Positions 7,603 to 15,602 of a stretch of DNA of 21,259 nt are shown here, one piece after another. A program made the translations under genes and the position numbers. Under the pieces are notes generated by a model. It was not told the origin of the DNA. It did not search any database and worked only from the letters and a program-made list of their open reading frames with translations. The stretch lies in contig JAISAD010000125.1 in assembly GCA_031266895.1 (NCBI GenBank), positions 1 through 21,259 on the forward strand, given 5' to 3'. Positions within the stretch are counted from its first letter, which is position 1; every line of letters begins with the position of its first letter. Origin of the DNA: Bacteroidales bacterium (GTDB taxonomy: Bacteria > Bacteroidota > Bacteroidia > Bacteroidales > WCHB1-69).

Positions 7603-7653
7603 TTTTTTTAGCAGCAAAGATATAAAAAAAATGTATCTTTGCTGCTGAAAAAA
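7603..7653. promoter_or_regulatory. Palindromic divergent promoter between nqrA and the MCE gene
   Basis: Two 20-base arms (7603-7622 and 7634-7653) are inverted repeats with 19 of 20 matches, separated by 11 AT-rich bases. The inner 12 bases, GCAGCAAAGATA and TATCTTTGCTGC, match perfectly. Each arm holds the -7 box TATCTTTG: on the plus strand at 7634-7641 (about 90 bases before the MCE start) and on the minus strand at 7622-7615 (about 20 bases before nqrA). The site therefore looks like two mirror-image promoters. The same sequence could also bind a dimeric regulator. Confidence 0.65.
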
Positions 7654-7732
7654 TATAGGGATGCCGTTTCAAGAAAACTAAGCACAATTCATTGAAAATC
7701 ACTATATTGAACACAAACAATATTTTAAGTAA

Positions 7733-8698
7733 ATGGTGAAAGAAATACAAAATAACACAAAAAAAAGAAATAATGCCAATAAATTGAAAGTGGCCGTTTT
7801 TTGTATCGGGGCTATTGTAATCTTCTATATTGGCGCTAATTTCCTGAAAGGATTGGATGTTTTTAGCAAAAAAACCTATTATTATGCTGTTTTCGATAAC
7901 TTGAACGGCGTAAATTCCAGCACGCCGCTGATGATGAACGGTTACAAAATAGGGAAAGTTACCAAAATTACACTGATGAGCGATAATCCGGTGAAGATTG
8001 TCGTAGAAATATTGGTAACGGAAAAAATTAACGTGCCGTCAGATTCAAAACTTACGATAGCCTCCTCCGGCCTGTTAGGTGGTAATATACTCAATCTTAA
8101 AATGGGCAGTAACATGCGCACACTTTCCAGCGGCGACACGCTGCAGTTTCTGCCGGCAGAAGGCGCCCTTAACAGTCTGCTGAATCAGGTATCGAATGTA
8201 GTGGCTTCGGTGGATACTATTGCCCTGTCGCTGAAAGAGGCATTAGTTACCCAAAATGGCTCAGGCGACATTAAGCATACACTGGTCAGTCTGAAGCATG
8301 CAACCGCTAACCTTAACGATATTGTGACACAAAACAAGAGCAAAATCGGGGCTTTAGTAAGCAATATCGAAACATTCAGCCTGACGTTAAAAGCTGCTTC
8401 TCCGCAACTCAACCATCTGGTAGCCAATTTCGACAATATTGCCGACACGCTGGTTAAAGCTAATATTGCCGGCGTGATGCACAATTTGGACAAAACGGTG
8501 GCTGGTCTGGAATCAATGCTGGCAAAAGTTAACAGCGGTGAAGGCACCGTAGGGCAACTCATCCACAATGATACTCTCTATAATAATTTGCAAAACATTA
8601 CCGAATCACTGAACAATTTAGTGAAAGATTTGAAAGAAAATCCCAACCGTTATGTACATATTTCGGTCTTCGGCAAAAAAGAGAAAAAAAGCAAATGA
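7733..8698 (+). CDS. MCE/MlaD-family lipid transport protein
   Basis: Protein of 321 residues with one N-terminal membrane helix (about residues 19-38) after a short basic cytosolic tail, followed by an MCE domain (about 47-125) with LMMNGYKIGKVTKI and ASSGLLGGNILNLKMG, which are typical of MlaD-type substrate-binding proteins. The rest (about 135-310) is a helical, amphipathic tail with repeated heptad-like leucines, as in MCE proteins that form hexameric rings or tubes between inner and outer membrane. It probably takes part in phospholipid or other lipid trafficking in the periplasm. The usual partners, an MlaE permease and MlaF ATPase, are not adjacent. It ends in a very basic tail, GKKEKKSK. 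Its promoter is the mirror image of the nqrA promoter. Confidence 0.88.
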   Translation: MVKEIQNNTKKRNNANKLKVAVFCIGAIVIFYIGANFLKGLDVFSKKTYYYAVFDNLNGVNSSTPLMMNGYKIGKVTKITLMSDNPVKIVVEILVTEKINVPSDSKLTIASSGLLGGNILNLKMGSNMRTLSSGDTLQFLPAEGALNSLLNQVSNVVASVDTIALSLKEALVTQNGSGDIKHTLVSLKHATANLNDIVTQNKSKIGALVSNIETFSLTLKAASPQLNHLVANFDNIADTLVKANIAGVMHNLDKTVAGLESMLAKVNSGEGTVGQLIHNDTLYNNLQNITESLNNLVKDLKENPNRYVHISVFGKKEKKSK

Positions 8699-8890
8699 TT
8701 TCTGTTCAATCCTTACCTAAAAACGGCCTTCACTCAAAACAGATTTTATTTCGCCACTATCAGGAAGAAAAACAGCAGAAATTTTAAAAAGCATGCACCC
8801 ATAAAAGCTTGATTATTATGCTTTCATCGTATAAAATCAGTGCTTGAAAATTATTCTGCTTCCGGCTATTGCCATATTAGAAAAAAGTTG

Positions 8891-8898
8891 TATTTTTG
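8891..8898 (+). promoter_or_regulatory. -7 box for the 2-oxoacid:ferredoxin oxidoreductase operon
   Basis: TATTTTTG matches TAnnTTTG and lies 65 bases upstream of the ATG at 8964. It lies inside the longer open frame that begins at 8844, so that longer start is unlikely to be used. Confidence 0.55.
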
Positions 8899-8963
8899 TC
8901 AAATCCTTTTGGGAAACGTATTTTACTAATAATCAAATTAATAACAAAATAAAATTATCAATT

Positions 8964-9185
8964 ATGGCATTCAAGGGAACTATAGTCATTGACATGGAAA
9001 AATGTAAAGGCTGTGACGTCTGTGTAACCGGCTGCCCGAACAGCTGTATTGCATTAAGCAAAAAAGTAAACAAAAAAGGGTATAACTACCTCGAAATGTT
9101 AAATGAAGACAGTTGCATCGGTTGTGCAAACTGTGCGGTAATTTGCCCTGACGGCGTGTTGGAAGTTTATCGCGTCAAAGTGTAA
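8964..9185 (+). CDS. 2-oxoacid:ferredoxin oxidoreductase delta subunit (2[4Fe-4S] ferredoxin)
   Basis: Small ferredoxin-like protein of 73 residues with two 4Fe-4S binding motifs: C14-x2-C17-x2-C20-x3-C24-P and C51-x2-C54-x2-C57-x3-C61-P. As the first gene of the operon it corresponds to the delta (KorD/VorD-like) subunit, which passes electrons from the catalytic subunits to free ferredoxin. The frame remains open upstream to 8844, but the start MAFKGTIVIDMEKC matches the family and the promoter box lies between the two possible starts. A short GC-rich hairpin follows the stop, before the alpha subunit gene. Confidence 0.9.
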   Translation: MAFKGTIVIDMEKCKGCDVCVTGCPNSCIALSKKVNKKGYNYLEMLNEDSCIGCANCAVICPDGVLEVYRVKV

Positions 9186-9186
9186 C

Positions 9187-9212
9187 GCAACCGGCAAACC
9201 GGTGAAGGTTGC
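9187..9212 (+). other. Intercistronic hairpin between delta and alpha subunit genes
   Basis: Two mutually exclusive stems can form just after the delta stop: ACCGG (9190-9194) with CCGGT (9199-9203) around a CAAA loop, or GCAACC (9187-9192) with GGTTGC (9207-9212). No T-run follows, so it is not a classical terminator. It may protect or process the transcript and set subunit ratios. Confidence 0.35.
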
Positions 9213-9256
9213 CAGATCATTTTATATTTTAGTAATAACAAAAAAAAGAAACAGAT

Positions 9257-10339
9257 ATGTCAAAAGAATTAAGACTAATGAAAGGGAACGAAGCGATAGC
9301 AGAAGCGGCTATTCGCTGTGGTGTGGATGGCTATTTTGGCTATCCCATTACTCCCCAATCGGAAATTCTGGAGCATCTTATGGCTGAAAAACCATACGAA
9401 AAAACCGGTATGGTAGTGTTACAGGCCGAAAGTGAAGTAGCTTCTATCAATATGGTTTATGGCGGCGCTGCGACAGGCAAACGAGTGATGACTACCTCGT
9501 CAAGCCCGGGCATCAGTTTGATGCAGGAAGGCTTGTCATACATCGCCGGCGCCGAACTTCCTGCGCTTATAGTGAATGTGGTGAGAGGCGGTCCCGGGCT
9601 GGGAACTATCCAGCCTTCGCAAGCTGACTATTTTCAAACTACAAAAGGCGGCGGACATGGCGACTATCGCCTTATTACCCTTGCTCCTTCATCGGTACAG
9701 GAGATGTACGATTTTGTAGAATTAGGCTTTGAGTTGGCTTTCAAATACCGCAATCCCGTTATGATTTTGTCGGACGGAGTGATTGGCCAGGTAATGGAAA
9801 AAGTGGAGGTTGACGACTATAAGCCACGCTGGACAGACGAATATATCAAACAAAACTTCCCATGGGCGGCTTTCGGCAAATTGCCCACGCGCAACCATAA
9901 CATCATAACTTCGCTGGAATTGGATTCTTCCAAACAGGAGCAGGTAAATATTCGCATACAAAGCAAATATAAAGAGTGTGAAGCCAAAGAGGTGCGTTAC
10001 GAAGAGATTATGACTCAAGACGCCGAATACCTGTTTGTAGCTTATGGTTCATCTGCCCGTATCTGTCAAAAAGCCATTGAGCTGGCTCGGTCAGAAGGTA
10101 TTAAGGTAGGGTTGTTGCGTCCGATTACCCTTTGGCCTTTCCCTTCAAAAGCGCTCAAGGCATTGGGGCAAAAGATGAAAGGCATCCTCTCAATAGAGAT
10201 GAGCGCAGGGCAAATGGTTGAAGATGTGAAACTCGCTGTAGAGTGTCGCGTGCCTGTGGAACATTATGGTCGTTTCGGCGGTATTATTCCTACGCCAACC
10301 GAAATATGCGAAGCTCTGAAAAAAGTTATAGCTAAATAA
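9257..10339 (+). CDS. 2-oxoacid:ferredoxin oxidoreductase alpha subunit (VorB/KorA type)
   Basis: Alpha subunit of 360 residues, equivalent to the pyrimidine-binding half of the thiamine diphosphate enzyme. The enzyme oxidatively decarboxylates a 2-oxoacid with CoA to an acyl-CoA, CO2 and reduced ferredoxin in the cytosol. Visible marks are GYPITPQSE (28-36), QAESEVASINM with the conserved glutamate (56-66) and GGPGLGTIQPSQADYFQ, which are typical of the branched-chain/2-oxoglutarate group and differ from pyruvate:ferredoxin oxidoreductase. The C-terminal third (about 255-360) is the transketolase-C-like domain. The order delta-alpha-beta-gamma resembles operons annotated as 3-methyl-2-oxobutanoate or 2-oxoglutarate:ferredoxin oxidoreductase in Bacteroidales. 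Which 2-oxoacid is preferred cannot be decided here. Confidence 0.92.
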   Translation: MSKELRLMKGNEAIAEAAIRCGVDGYFGYPITPQSEILEHLMAEKPYEKTGMVVLQAESEVASINMVYGGAATGKRVMTTSSSPGISLMQEGLSYIAGAELPALIVNVVRGGPGLGTIQPSQADYFQTTKGGGHGDYRLITLAPSSVQEMYDFVELGFELAFKYRNPVMILSDGVIGQVMEKVEVDDYKPRWTDEYIKQNFPWAAFGKLPTRNHNIITSLELDSSKQEQVNIRIQSKYKECEAKEVRYEEIMTQDAEYLFVAYGSSARICQKAIELARSEGIKVGLLRPITLWPFPSKALKALGQKMKGILSIEMSAGQMVEDVKLAVECRVPVEHYGRFGGIIPTPTEICEALKKVIAK

Positions 10340-10363
10340 TTAACCGATTAAAAGAGAAAAAAA

Positions 10364-11134
10364 ATGACGAGAGAAGAGATAATAAAACCTGAAAATTTAG
10401 TGTACAGGCGCACACCGGTACTTACCGATGCCACCATGCACTACTGCCCCGGCTGCGGACACGGAACAGTCCACAGAATGATAGCCGAAGTTATTGAAGA
10501 GATGGGCATTCAAGAAAATACAATAGGCATTGCTCCGGTTGGCTGCTCGGTGTTGGCGTATAACTACTTCGATGTGGATTTCATTGAAGCAGCTCATGGC
10601 CGTGCGCCCGCTATTGCTACCGCCATTAAGCGTTTGAAACCCGACCATTTCGTGTTTTCCTATCAAGGCGACGGTGATTTGGCTGCTATTGGCACCGGCG
10701 AAACTATTCACACCTGCAACCGTGGCGAAAATATTACCATGATTTTTGTGAACAATGGCATTTATGGCATGACCGGCGGACAAATGGCGCCCACTACCCT
10801 TGAAGGAATGAAAACCGCTACAAGTCCTTATGGCCGCGATCGCGAAATTATGGGAAACACCTTAAAAATCACCGAATTGTTAGCACAACTGCCGGGCACT
10901 TGCTATGTTACCCGTCAGGCTGTCTATTCGCCGGCTACGGCTCGCAAATGTAAAAAGGCTATTCGTCAGGCATTTGAGTATCAAAAATTGGGCAAAGGAG
11001 TATCTTTCGTGGAAGTTGTATCCAATTGCAATTCAGGGTGGAAGCTGCAACCGGTACAAGCCAATGAATGGCTTGTAGAAAACATGCTGCCCATGTTCCC
11101 GTTAGGCGATATGAAAGTACCTGATAAAGAATAG
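10364..11134 (+). CDS. 2-oxoacid:ferredoxin oxidoreductase beta subunit (thiamine diphosphate binding)
   Basis: Beta subunit of 256 residues that binds the diphosphate half of thiamine diphosphate. It holds CPGCGHG (28-34), GDGD (102-105) and NNGIYGMTGGQ (130-140); GDGD-x(n)-NN is the classical Mg-thiamine diphosphate motif. No further cysteine cluster like that of the pyruvate:ferredoxin enzymes is seen, so ferredoxin-type clusters appear to be left to the delta subunit. It lies 24 bases after the alpha gene and 26 before the gamma gene and is cotranscribed with both. Confidence 0.93.
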   Translation: MTREEIIKPENLVYRRTPVLTDATMHYCPGCGHGTVHRMIAEVIEEMGIQENTIGIAPVGCSVLAYNYFDVDFIEAAHGRAPAIATAIKRLKPDHFVFSYQGDGDLAAIGTGETIHTCNRGENITMIFVNNGIYGMTGGQMAPTTLEGMKTATSPYGRDREIMGNTLKITELLAQLPGTCYVTRQAVYSPATARKCKKAIRQAFEYQKLGKGVSFVEVVSNCNSGWKLQPVQANEWLVENMLPMFPLGDMKVPDKE

Positions 11135-11160
11135 AGTAATAACTTAAAAAACGATAAGTC

Positions 11161-11712
11161 ATGACAGAAGAAATCATTATAGCCGGTTTTGGAGGACAAG
11201 GAGTGCTTTCAATGGGCAAAATCTTGGCATATTCGGGAATTATGCAAAATAAAGAGGTAAGCTGGATGCCCTCTTACGGGCCTGAAATGCGTGGCGGTAC
11301 CTCAAATGTTACCGTCATCATCAGCGACGAACGTATCAGTTCGCCCTGCTTAAACCAATTTGATACCGCCATTATCCTCAACCAGCAGTCGATGGATAAA
11401 TTTGAACATTCGGTAAAATCGGGTGGCCTTTTAATTTACGACCCTAACGGCATTACCGATCACCCGACACGTAAAGATATTAATATCTATCAGGTGGCTG
11501 CAACCGATAAGGCATCAGAAATCGGTATCATGAAATTGTTTAACATGATTGTGCTGGGTGGTTTTCTGAAAATCAAATCCATTGTAACCCCCGAAATGCT
11601 ACATAAAGGGCTTGAAAAATCGTTGCCGGCACGTCATCACCATCTCATTCCCGACAATGAAAAAGCAGTGGAAATAGGGAAAGAGATTTTAAAACCCTAT
11701 CATTTATTATAG
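11161..11712 (+). CDS. 2-oxoacid:ferredoxin oxidoreductase gamma subunit
   Basis: Gamma subunit of 183 residues, which closes the CoA-binding side of the complex. The N-terminal IAGFGGQGVLSMGK (GFGGQG at 9-14) is the family's glycine-rich signature. WMPSYGPEMRGGTSNVTVI follows, also strongly conserved. The length is normal. This last gene of the operon is followed 27 bases later by a clear hairpin terminator. Confidence 0.93.
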   Translation: MTEEIIIAGFGGQGVLSMGKILAYSGIMQNKEVSWMPSYGPEMRGGTSNVTVIISDERISSPCLNQFDTAIILNQQSMDKFEHSVKSGGLLIYDPNGITDHPTRKDINIYQVAATDKASEIGIMKLFNMIVLGGFLKIKSIVTPEMLHKGLEKSLPARHHHLIPDNEKAVEIGKEILKPYHLL

Positions 11713-11737
11713 ATCATAGTATATTTAAATTAAAATC

Positions 11738-11776
11738 AGGCAAAGCCCCTCCGCCCGGAGAGGCTTTGCTGTTTTT
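11738..11776 (+). terminator. Rho-independent terminator of the oxidoreductase operon
   Basis: GCAAAGCC (11740-11747) pairs with GGCTTTGC (11762-11769), and CTCCG (11749-11753) with CGGAG (11756-11760), interrupted by one C-A mismatch. Five T residues follow at 11772-11776. Confidence 0.85.
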
Positions 11777-11885
11777 AATCCCGGACTTTCCACCAGAAAA
11801 AAATAATTCCCAACTTTACATTCTCAATGGGTATTTTGAAATTATTTTTTTTCAGCAAGGTTAATTTTCATATTAAAAAAAAATG

Positions 11886-11893
11886 TATCTTTG
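11886..11893 (+). promoter_or_regulatory. -7 box for the rpsL-rpsG-fusA-rpsJ operon
   Basis: TATCTTTG matches TAnnTTTG and lies 61 bases upstream of rpsL. It follows an A-tract, and the block from the A-tract through TGTATCTTTGC is the same as in the MCE promoter at 7624-7642. Confidence 0.7.
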
Positions 11894-11954
11894 CAGCCCC
11901 AAAAAAAGAAAGGGATTTTTACAGTTAATAACGTGAGATTAAATTTTTTATAAC

Positions 11955-12335
11955 ATGCCTACAATACAACAATTAGTAAGGAAAGGAAGGAAAAAATTGA
12001 CCTATCAAAGCAAATCAAGAGCATTGGATTCATGTCCTCAAAGGCGCGGCGTTTGCTTGAGAGTTTATACCACAACACCTAAAAAGCCAAATTCTGCCAT
12101 GCGAAAAGTGGCAAGAGTCCGCATGACTAATGGCAAAGAGGTGAATGCTTATATACCGGGCGAAGGCCACAATTTACAGGAACACTCTATTGTTTTGGTC
12201 AGAGGCGGTCGTGTAAAAGATCTTCCGGGAGTTCGTTATCACATCGTGCGCGGAGCATTAGACTCAGCCGGCGTTGAAGGCAGACTGCAAGGCAGAAGCA
12301 AATACGGCTCCAAACGTCCAAAGAAAAAAGCATAG
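11955..12335 (+). CDS. rpsL: Ribosomal protein S12
   Basis: S12 of 126 residues, part of the decoding centre of the small ribosomal subunit. It begins MPTIQQLVRKGR and carries TPKKPNSA and PGEGHNLQEHS. Lys43 and Lys88, the positions where substitutions cause streptomycin resistance in other bacteria, are the wild-type residues here. It is the first gene of the operon and is preceded by its own promoter and the terminator of the upstream operon, so no rpoC read-through is expected. Confidence 0.98.
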   Translation: MPTIQQLVRKGRKKLTYQSKSRALDSCPQRRGVCLRVYTTTPKKPNSAMRKVARVRMTNGKEVNAYIPGEGHNLQEHSIVLVRGGRVKDLPGVRYHIVRGALDSAGVEGRLQGRSKYGSKRPKKKA

Positions 12336-12415
12336 GCTTAAAATCAGTTAACTAATGTGAATTGAGCGCTAAAATGGGCTGCCCAATAGTAAATAATTCT
12401 TTATTGAAGTAACAA

Positions 12416-12883
12416 ATGAGAAAAGCTAAACCAAAAAAGAGAATCATCCTTCCTGACCCGAAATATGGCGAAGTGTTGGTAACCAAATTTACCAACAATA
12501 TTATGCTGGAAGGCAAAAAAACTGTCGCTTTCAAAATCTTTTACGATGCGATGAGCATCATAGAAGATAAAATGAAAGAAAATCCTGTCGAAATCTGGAA
12601 ACAGGCTCTGGCCAATGTTACTCCGGCTCTGGAAGTAAAAAGCAGGAGAATCGGAGGGGCAACTTTCCAAATTCCTACCGAATTGCGTCCCGAAAGGAAG
12701 CAATCCGTAGGCATGAAAAATTTAATCAATTTCGCTCGCAAACGCCATGAAAAAACAATGGCACAAAAGTTGGCGGCCGAAATTATGGCAGCATATAAAG
12801 AAGAGGGTGCTGCTTTCAAACGTAAAGAGGAAATTCACAGAATGGCTGATGCGAACAAGGCATTCTCGCATTTCAGATTCTAA
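12416..12883 (+). CDS. rpsG: Ribosomal protein S7
   Basis: S7 of 155 residues, a primary 16S rRNA binding protein that organises the head of the 30S subunit. MRKAKPKKR, FTNNIMLEGKKTVAFKI and the C-terminal MADANKAFSHFRF are conserved for the family. It lies 80 bases after rpsL. S7 is the autoregulator of the str operon in enterobacteria; I see no obvious copy of that regulatory RNA structure in the short gap. Confidence 0.97.
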   Translation: MRKAKPKKRIILPDPKYGEVLVTKFTNNIMLEGKKTVAFKIFYDAMSIIEDKMKENPVEIWKQALANVTPALEVKSRRIGGATFQIPTELRPERKQSVGMKNLINFARKRHEKTMAQKLAAEIMAAYKEEGAAFKRKEEIHRMADANKAFSHFRF

Positions 12884-12933
12884 ATCAGTAAACTGTTTCA
12901 TTTAATACTTAGGTCGAGGTATAAGAAAAGAAT

Positions 12934-15024
12934 ATGGCAGAAGAGTTGGATAAAATTAGAAATATCGGTATTATGGCACATATTGACGCCGGTAAAACCA
13001 CTACTACAGAACGTATTCTTTTCTATACCGGAACCAACTACAAAATCGGTGAGGTAGATGAGGGTACTGCTACTATGGATTGGATGATTCAGGAGCAGGA
13101 ACGCGGCATCACAATTACCAGTGCAGCTACTACCGTAACATGGAAATACAGCGGCGAGGAATATAAAATCAATATTATTGATACCCCCGGACATGTGGAT
13201 TTCACGGTAGAAGTAGAGCGCTCGTTGCGTATTCTTGATGGGGCTGTAGCTATTTTTTGCGCCGTAGGCGGCGTAGAAGCCCAATCGGAAACTGTTTGGC
13301 GACAGGCCGACAAGTATGGCGTGTCGCGTATTGCCTACATCAATAAAATGGATAGAACCGGCGCTAATTTTTATGCCGTTTTAGATCAAATTAAAGAGCG
13401 ACTGGGTGCTAATCCGGTGGCTATTCAACTGCCGATAGGTGCAGAAGAGACTTTCTCAGGAGTTATTGACCTGATTAGAATGAAAGCCTATGTTTGGGAT
13501 GAAGAGAGCAAGGGGGTGAAATACGACGAGTATGATATCCCGGAAGACATGATTGCCGAATCAGCAAAATATCGCATGCTCATGATTGAAGCCCTGGCCG
13601 AAACCGACGAAAGGTTGATGGTTAAGTATTTCGACAATCCTGACTCCATTACCTCCGAAGAATTGATGGATACAGTGCGCAAAGCTACGCTGGAAAACAA
13701 AATTACAGCGGTATTATGTGGCTCATCTTTCAAAAATACAGGCGTGCAAAAGATAATTGATGCCATAGTATGCTATTTGCCTTCCCCAACGGATATGCCG
13801 CCGGCAAAAGGAATTAATCCGAACAGTAATGAGGAAGAGATACGTGAACCTGACCCGAACGGGCACTTTTCGGCGCTGGCATTCAAAATCGCTACCGATC
13901 CCTTTGTAGGCAAGCTTACCTTTATTAAAATCTATTCGGGGACGTTAAAAACGGGCGACATTATTTACAACGTAGCCTCACACAAGCGGGAACGCGTTGC
14001 TAAAATTTTGCAGATGCACTCCAATAAGCAGATTGCGCAAAGTTCAGTATCAGCTGGAAATATTGTAGCTTTGGTGGGAATGAAAGCGATACGAACCGGT
14101 GACAGCCTCACACATGAGAAACATCCGGTTATTCTGGAAAATATTGATTTCCCTGAACCGGTAATCCAAATCGCGGTAGAGCCAAAAACGAAAGATGACG
14201 AAGACAGAATGATGACCGCGCTGGCTAAATTGGCAGAAGAAGATCCCACTTTTGTGGTGAAAATAGACGAAGACGCCAGCCAAATTCTGATTAGCGGTAT
14301 GGGCGAATTGCATCTTGACATTCTGTTAGACCGTCTGAAACGCGAATTTAATGTAGATTGTAATCACGGTAAACCTAAAGTGAATTACAAAGAGGCTATT
14401 ATGGAACCTTATAAACATAAGGAAACCTACAAGCGACAAACGGGTGGACGAGGTGCATTTGCCGAGTTTGAGTGCGAAATTGAACCTGTACCGTTAGATG
14501 CCAAAGGATTGGTATTGGAAAACGTAATAAAAGGCGGATTAATACCGAAAGAGTATGTAACAGGCATTGAAAAGGGCTTCAAAATAGCCATGTCGAACGG
14601 AAAATACGGTTTCCCGATTGAAGCATTGAAAGTTACGCTGACAGACGGGAAAACCCATCCGGTGGACTCTGACGCTTATGCCTTTGAAATTTGTGCTAAA
14701 TTAGCATTCAGAGAAATTTGCAAACGGATAAAATCGGCTATTTTAGAACCAATTATGAAAGTAGAAATCACTACTCCTGATGAGTTTGTAGGCAACGTAA
14801 CCGGTGATTTGAATCGCCGGCGCGCATTAGTGGAACAGATTGATGCTAAAATTGGATTTCAGGTAATCAGAGCGCAAATTCCCTTATCGGAAATGTTTGG
14901 CTATGTAACCCACCTGCGTTCCATCACATCGGGCAGAGCCAACTACTCCATGGAATTTTTAAAATACGCCGAAGTTCCCAATGACGTGAAAGAACTTATG
15001 CTCAAGGAAGGAAAATGTTTATAA
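12934..15024 (+). CDS. fusA: Translation elongation factor G
   Basis: EF-G of 696 residues, the GTPase that moves tRNA and mRNA through the ribosome after peptide bond formation. G-domain motifs are AHIDAGKT (15-22), DTPGHVDF (83-90) and NKMD (137-140). The RGITITSAAT effector region lies at about 58-67. Domains II to V follow at normal length, including the domain IV tract from KVNYKEAI onwards. The position between rpsG and rpsJ marks it as the str-operon copy. Confidence 0.97.
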   Translation: MAEELDKIRNIGIMAHIDAGKTTTTERILFYTGTNYKIGEVDEGTATMDWMIQEQERGITITSAATTVTWKYSGEEYKINIIDTPGHVDFTVEVERSLRILDGAVAIFCAVGGVEAQSETVWRQADKYGVSRIAYINKMDRTGANFYAVLDQIKERLGANPVAIQLPIGAEETFSGVIDLIRMKAYVWDEESKGVKYDEYDIPEDMIAESAKYRMLMIEALAETDERLMVKYFDNPDSITSEELMDTVRKATLENKITAVLCGSSFKNTGVQKIIDAIVCYLPSPTDMPPAKGINPNSNEEEIREPDPNGHFSALAFKIATDPFVGKLTFIKIYSGTLKTGDIIYNVASHKRERVAKILQMHSNKQIAQSSVSAGNIVALVGMKAIRTGDSLTHEKHPVILENIDFPEPVIQIAVEPKTKDDEDRMMTALAKLAEEDPTFVVKIDEDASQILISGMGELHLDILLDRLKREFNVDCNHGKPKVNYKEAIMEPYKHKETYKRQTGGRGAFAEFECEIEPVPLDAKGLVLENVIKGGLIPKEYVTGIEKGFKIAMSNGKYGFPIEALKVTLTDGKTHPVDSDAYAFEICAKLAFREICKRIKSAILEPIMKVEITTPDEFVGNVTGDLNRRRALVEQIDAKIGFQVIRAQIPLSEMFGYVTHLRSITSGRANYSMEFLKYAEVPNDVKELMLKEGKCL

Positions 15025-15083
15025 TTATCGAATCTATACAAGCCTTAAAATCAAAACTAAACAGCATGTAAATAGTAATTAAT

Positions 15084-15398
15084 ATGAGTCATAGAATTAG
15101 AATTAAATTAAAATCATTCGACCATACACTGGTTGATAAATCGGCAGAGAAGATTGTAAAGACCGTAAATGCCGCCAAAGACGACAAGGTTGTGCTTATC
15201 GGCCCTATTCCTCTTCCTTCCCACAAAAAAATCTTTACAGTAAACCGTTCTACTTTTGTAAATAAAAAATCAAGAGAGCAGTTTGAACTCTCCACTTACA
15301 AAAGACTATTAGACATTTACGGTACAACATCAAAGACTATCGACGCTTTGATGAAACTCGAATTACCAAGTGGCGTTGATGTAGAAATTAAGGTTTAA
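15084..15398 (+). CDS. rpsJ: Ribosomal protein S10
   Basis: S10 (also NusE) of 104 residues. It belongs to the 30S head and, in other bacteria, links ribosomes to RNA polymerase through NusG. RIRIKLKSFDHTLVDKSAEK, GPIPLPSHKKIFTVNRS and the C-terminal LELPSGVDVEIKV are conserved. It normally leads directly to rplC in Bacteroidetes; here the operon ends after it at two terminator hairpins. Confidence 0.97.
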   Translation: MSHRIRIKLKSFDHTLVDKSAEKIVKTVNAAKDDKVVLIGPIPLPSHKKIFTVNRSTFVNKKSREQFELSTYKRLLDIYGTTSKTIDALMKLELPSGVDVEIKV

Positions 15399-15423
15399 GT
15401 TTATAAAAAGGTTAATACGGACG

Positions 15424-15470
15424 CATGTCACTCCGAAAAATTACACAACTTTTTGGAGTGACATGTGTTT
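15424..15470 (+). terminator. First of two terminator hairpins after rpsJ
   Basis: CATGTCACTCC (15424-15434) and GGAGTGACATG (15455-15465) are perfectly complementary. Inside, AAAAA (15436-15440) pairs with TTTTT (15450-15454), leaving one bulged G at 15435 and the loop TTACACAAC. A moderately T-rich tail follows. Confidence 0.75.
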
Positions 15471-15477
15471 TATTAGT

Positions 15478-15503
15478 TGTTCCCTATCGGGAACATTTTT
15501 TTT
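15478..15503 (+). terminator. Second terminator hairpin after rpsJ
   Basis: TGTTCCC (15478-15484) pairs with GGGAACA (15489-15495) around the loop TATC, followed by eight T residues (15496-15503). This is a textbook Rho-independent terminator. Confidence 0.85.
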
Positions 15504-15602
15504 ATAAAATATTTCTCCCTGTCATTTGTCTTCATAAGCAGAAGGGAAATTTTCCTGAAAAGCAATTCCCGACTATTGGATATAATCTTAAATGGATAAA
15601 AT

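Noticed and set aside
7595..7750. N-terminal extension of NqrA by 52 codons
   Set aside because: It spans the divergent promoter and overlaps the start of the MCE gene; NqrA proteins begin at the MQQLINICKGLDV position.
8844..8963. N-terminal extension of the oxidoreductase delta subunit
   Set aside because: The promoter box at 8891-8898 lies within it and the ferredoxin-like family starts at MAFKG (8964).
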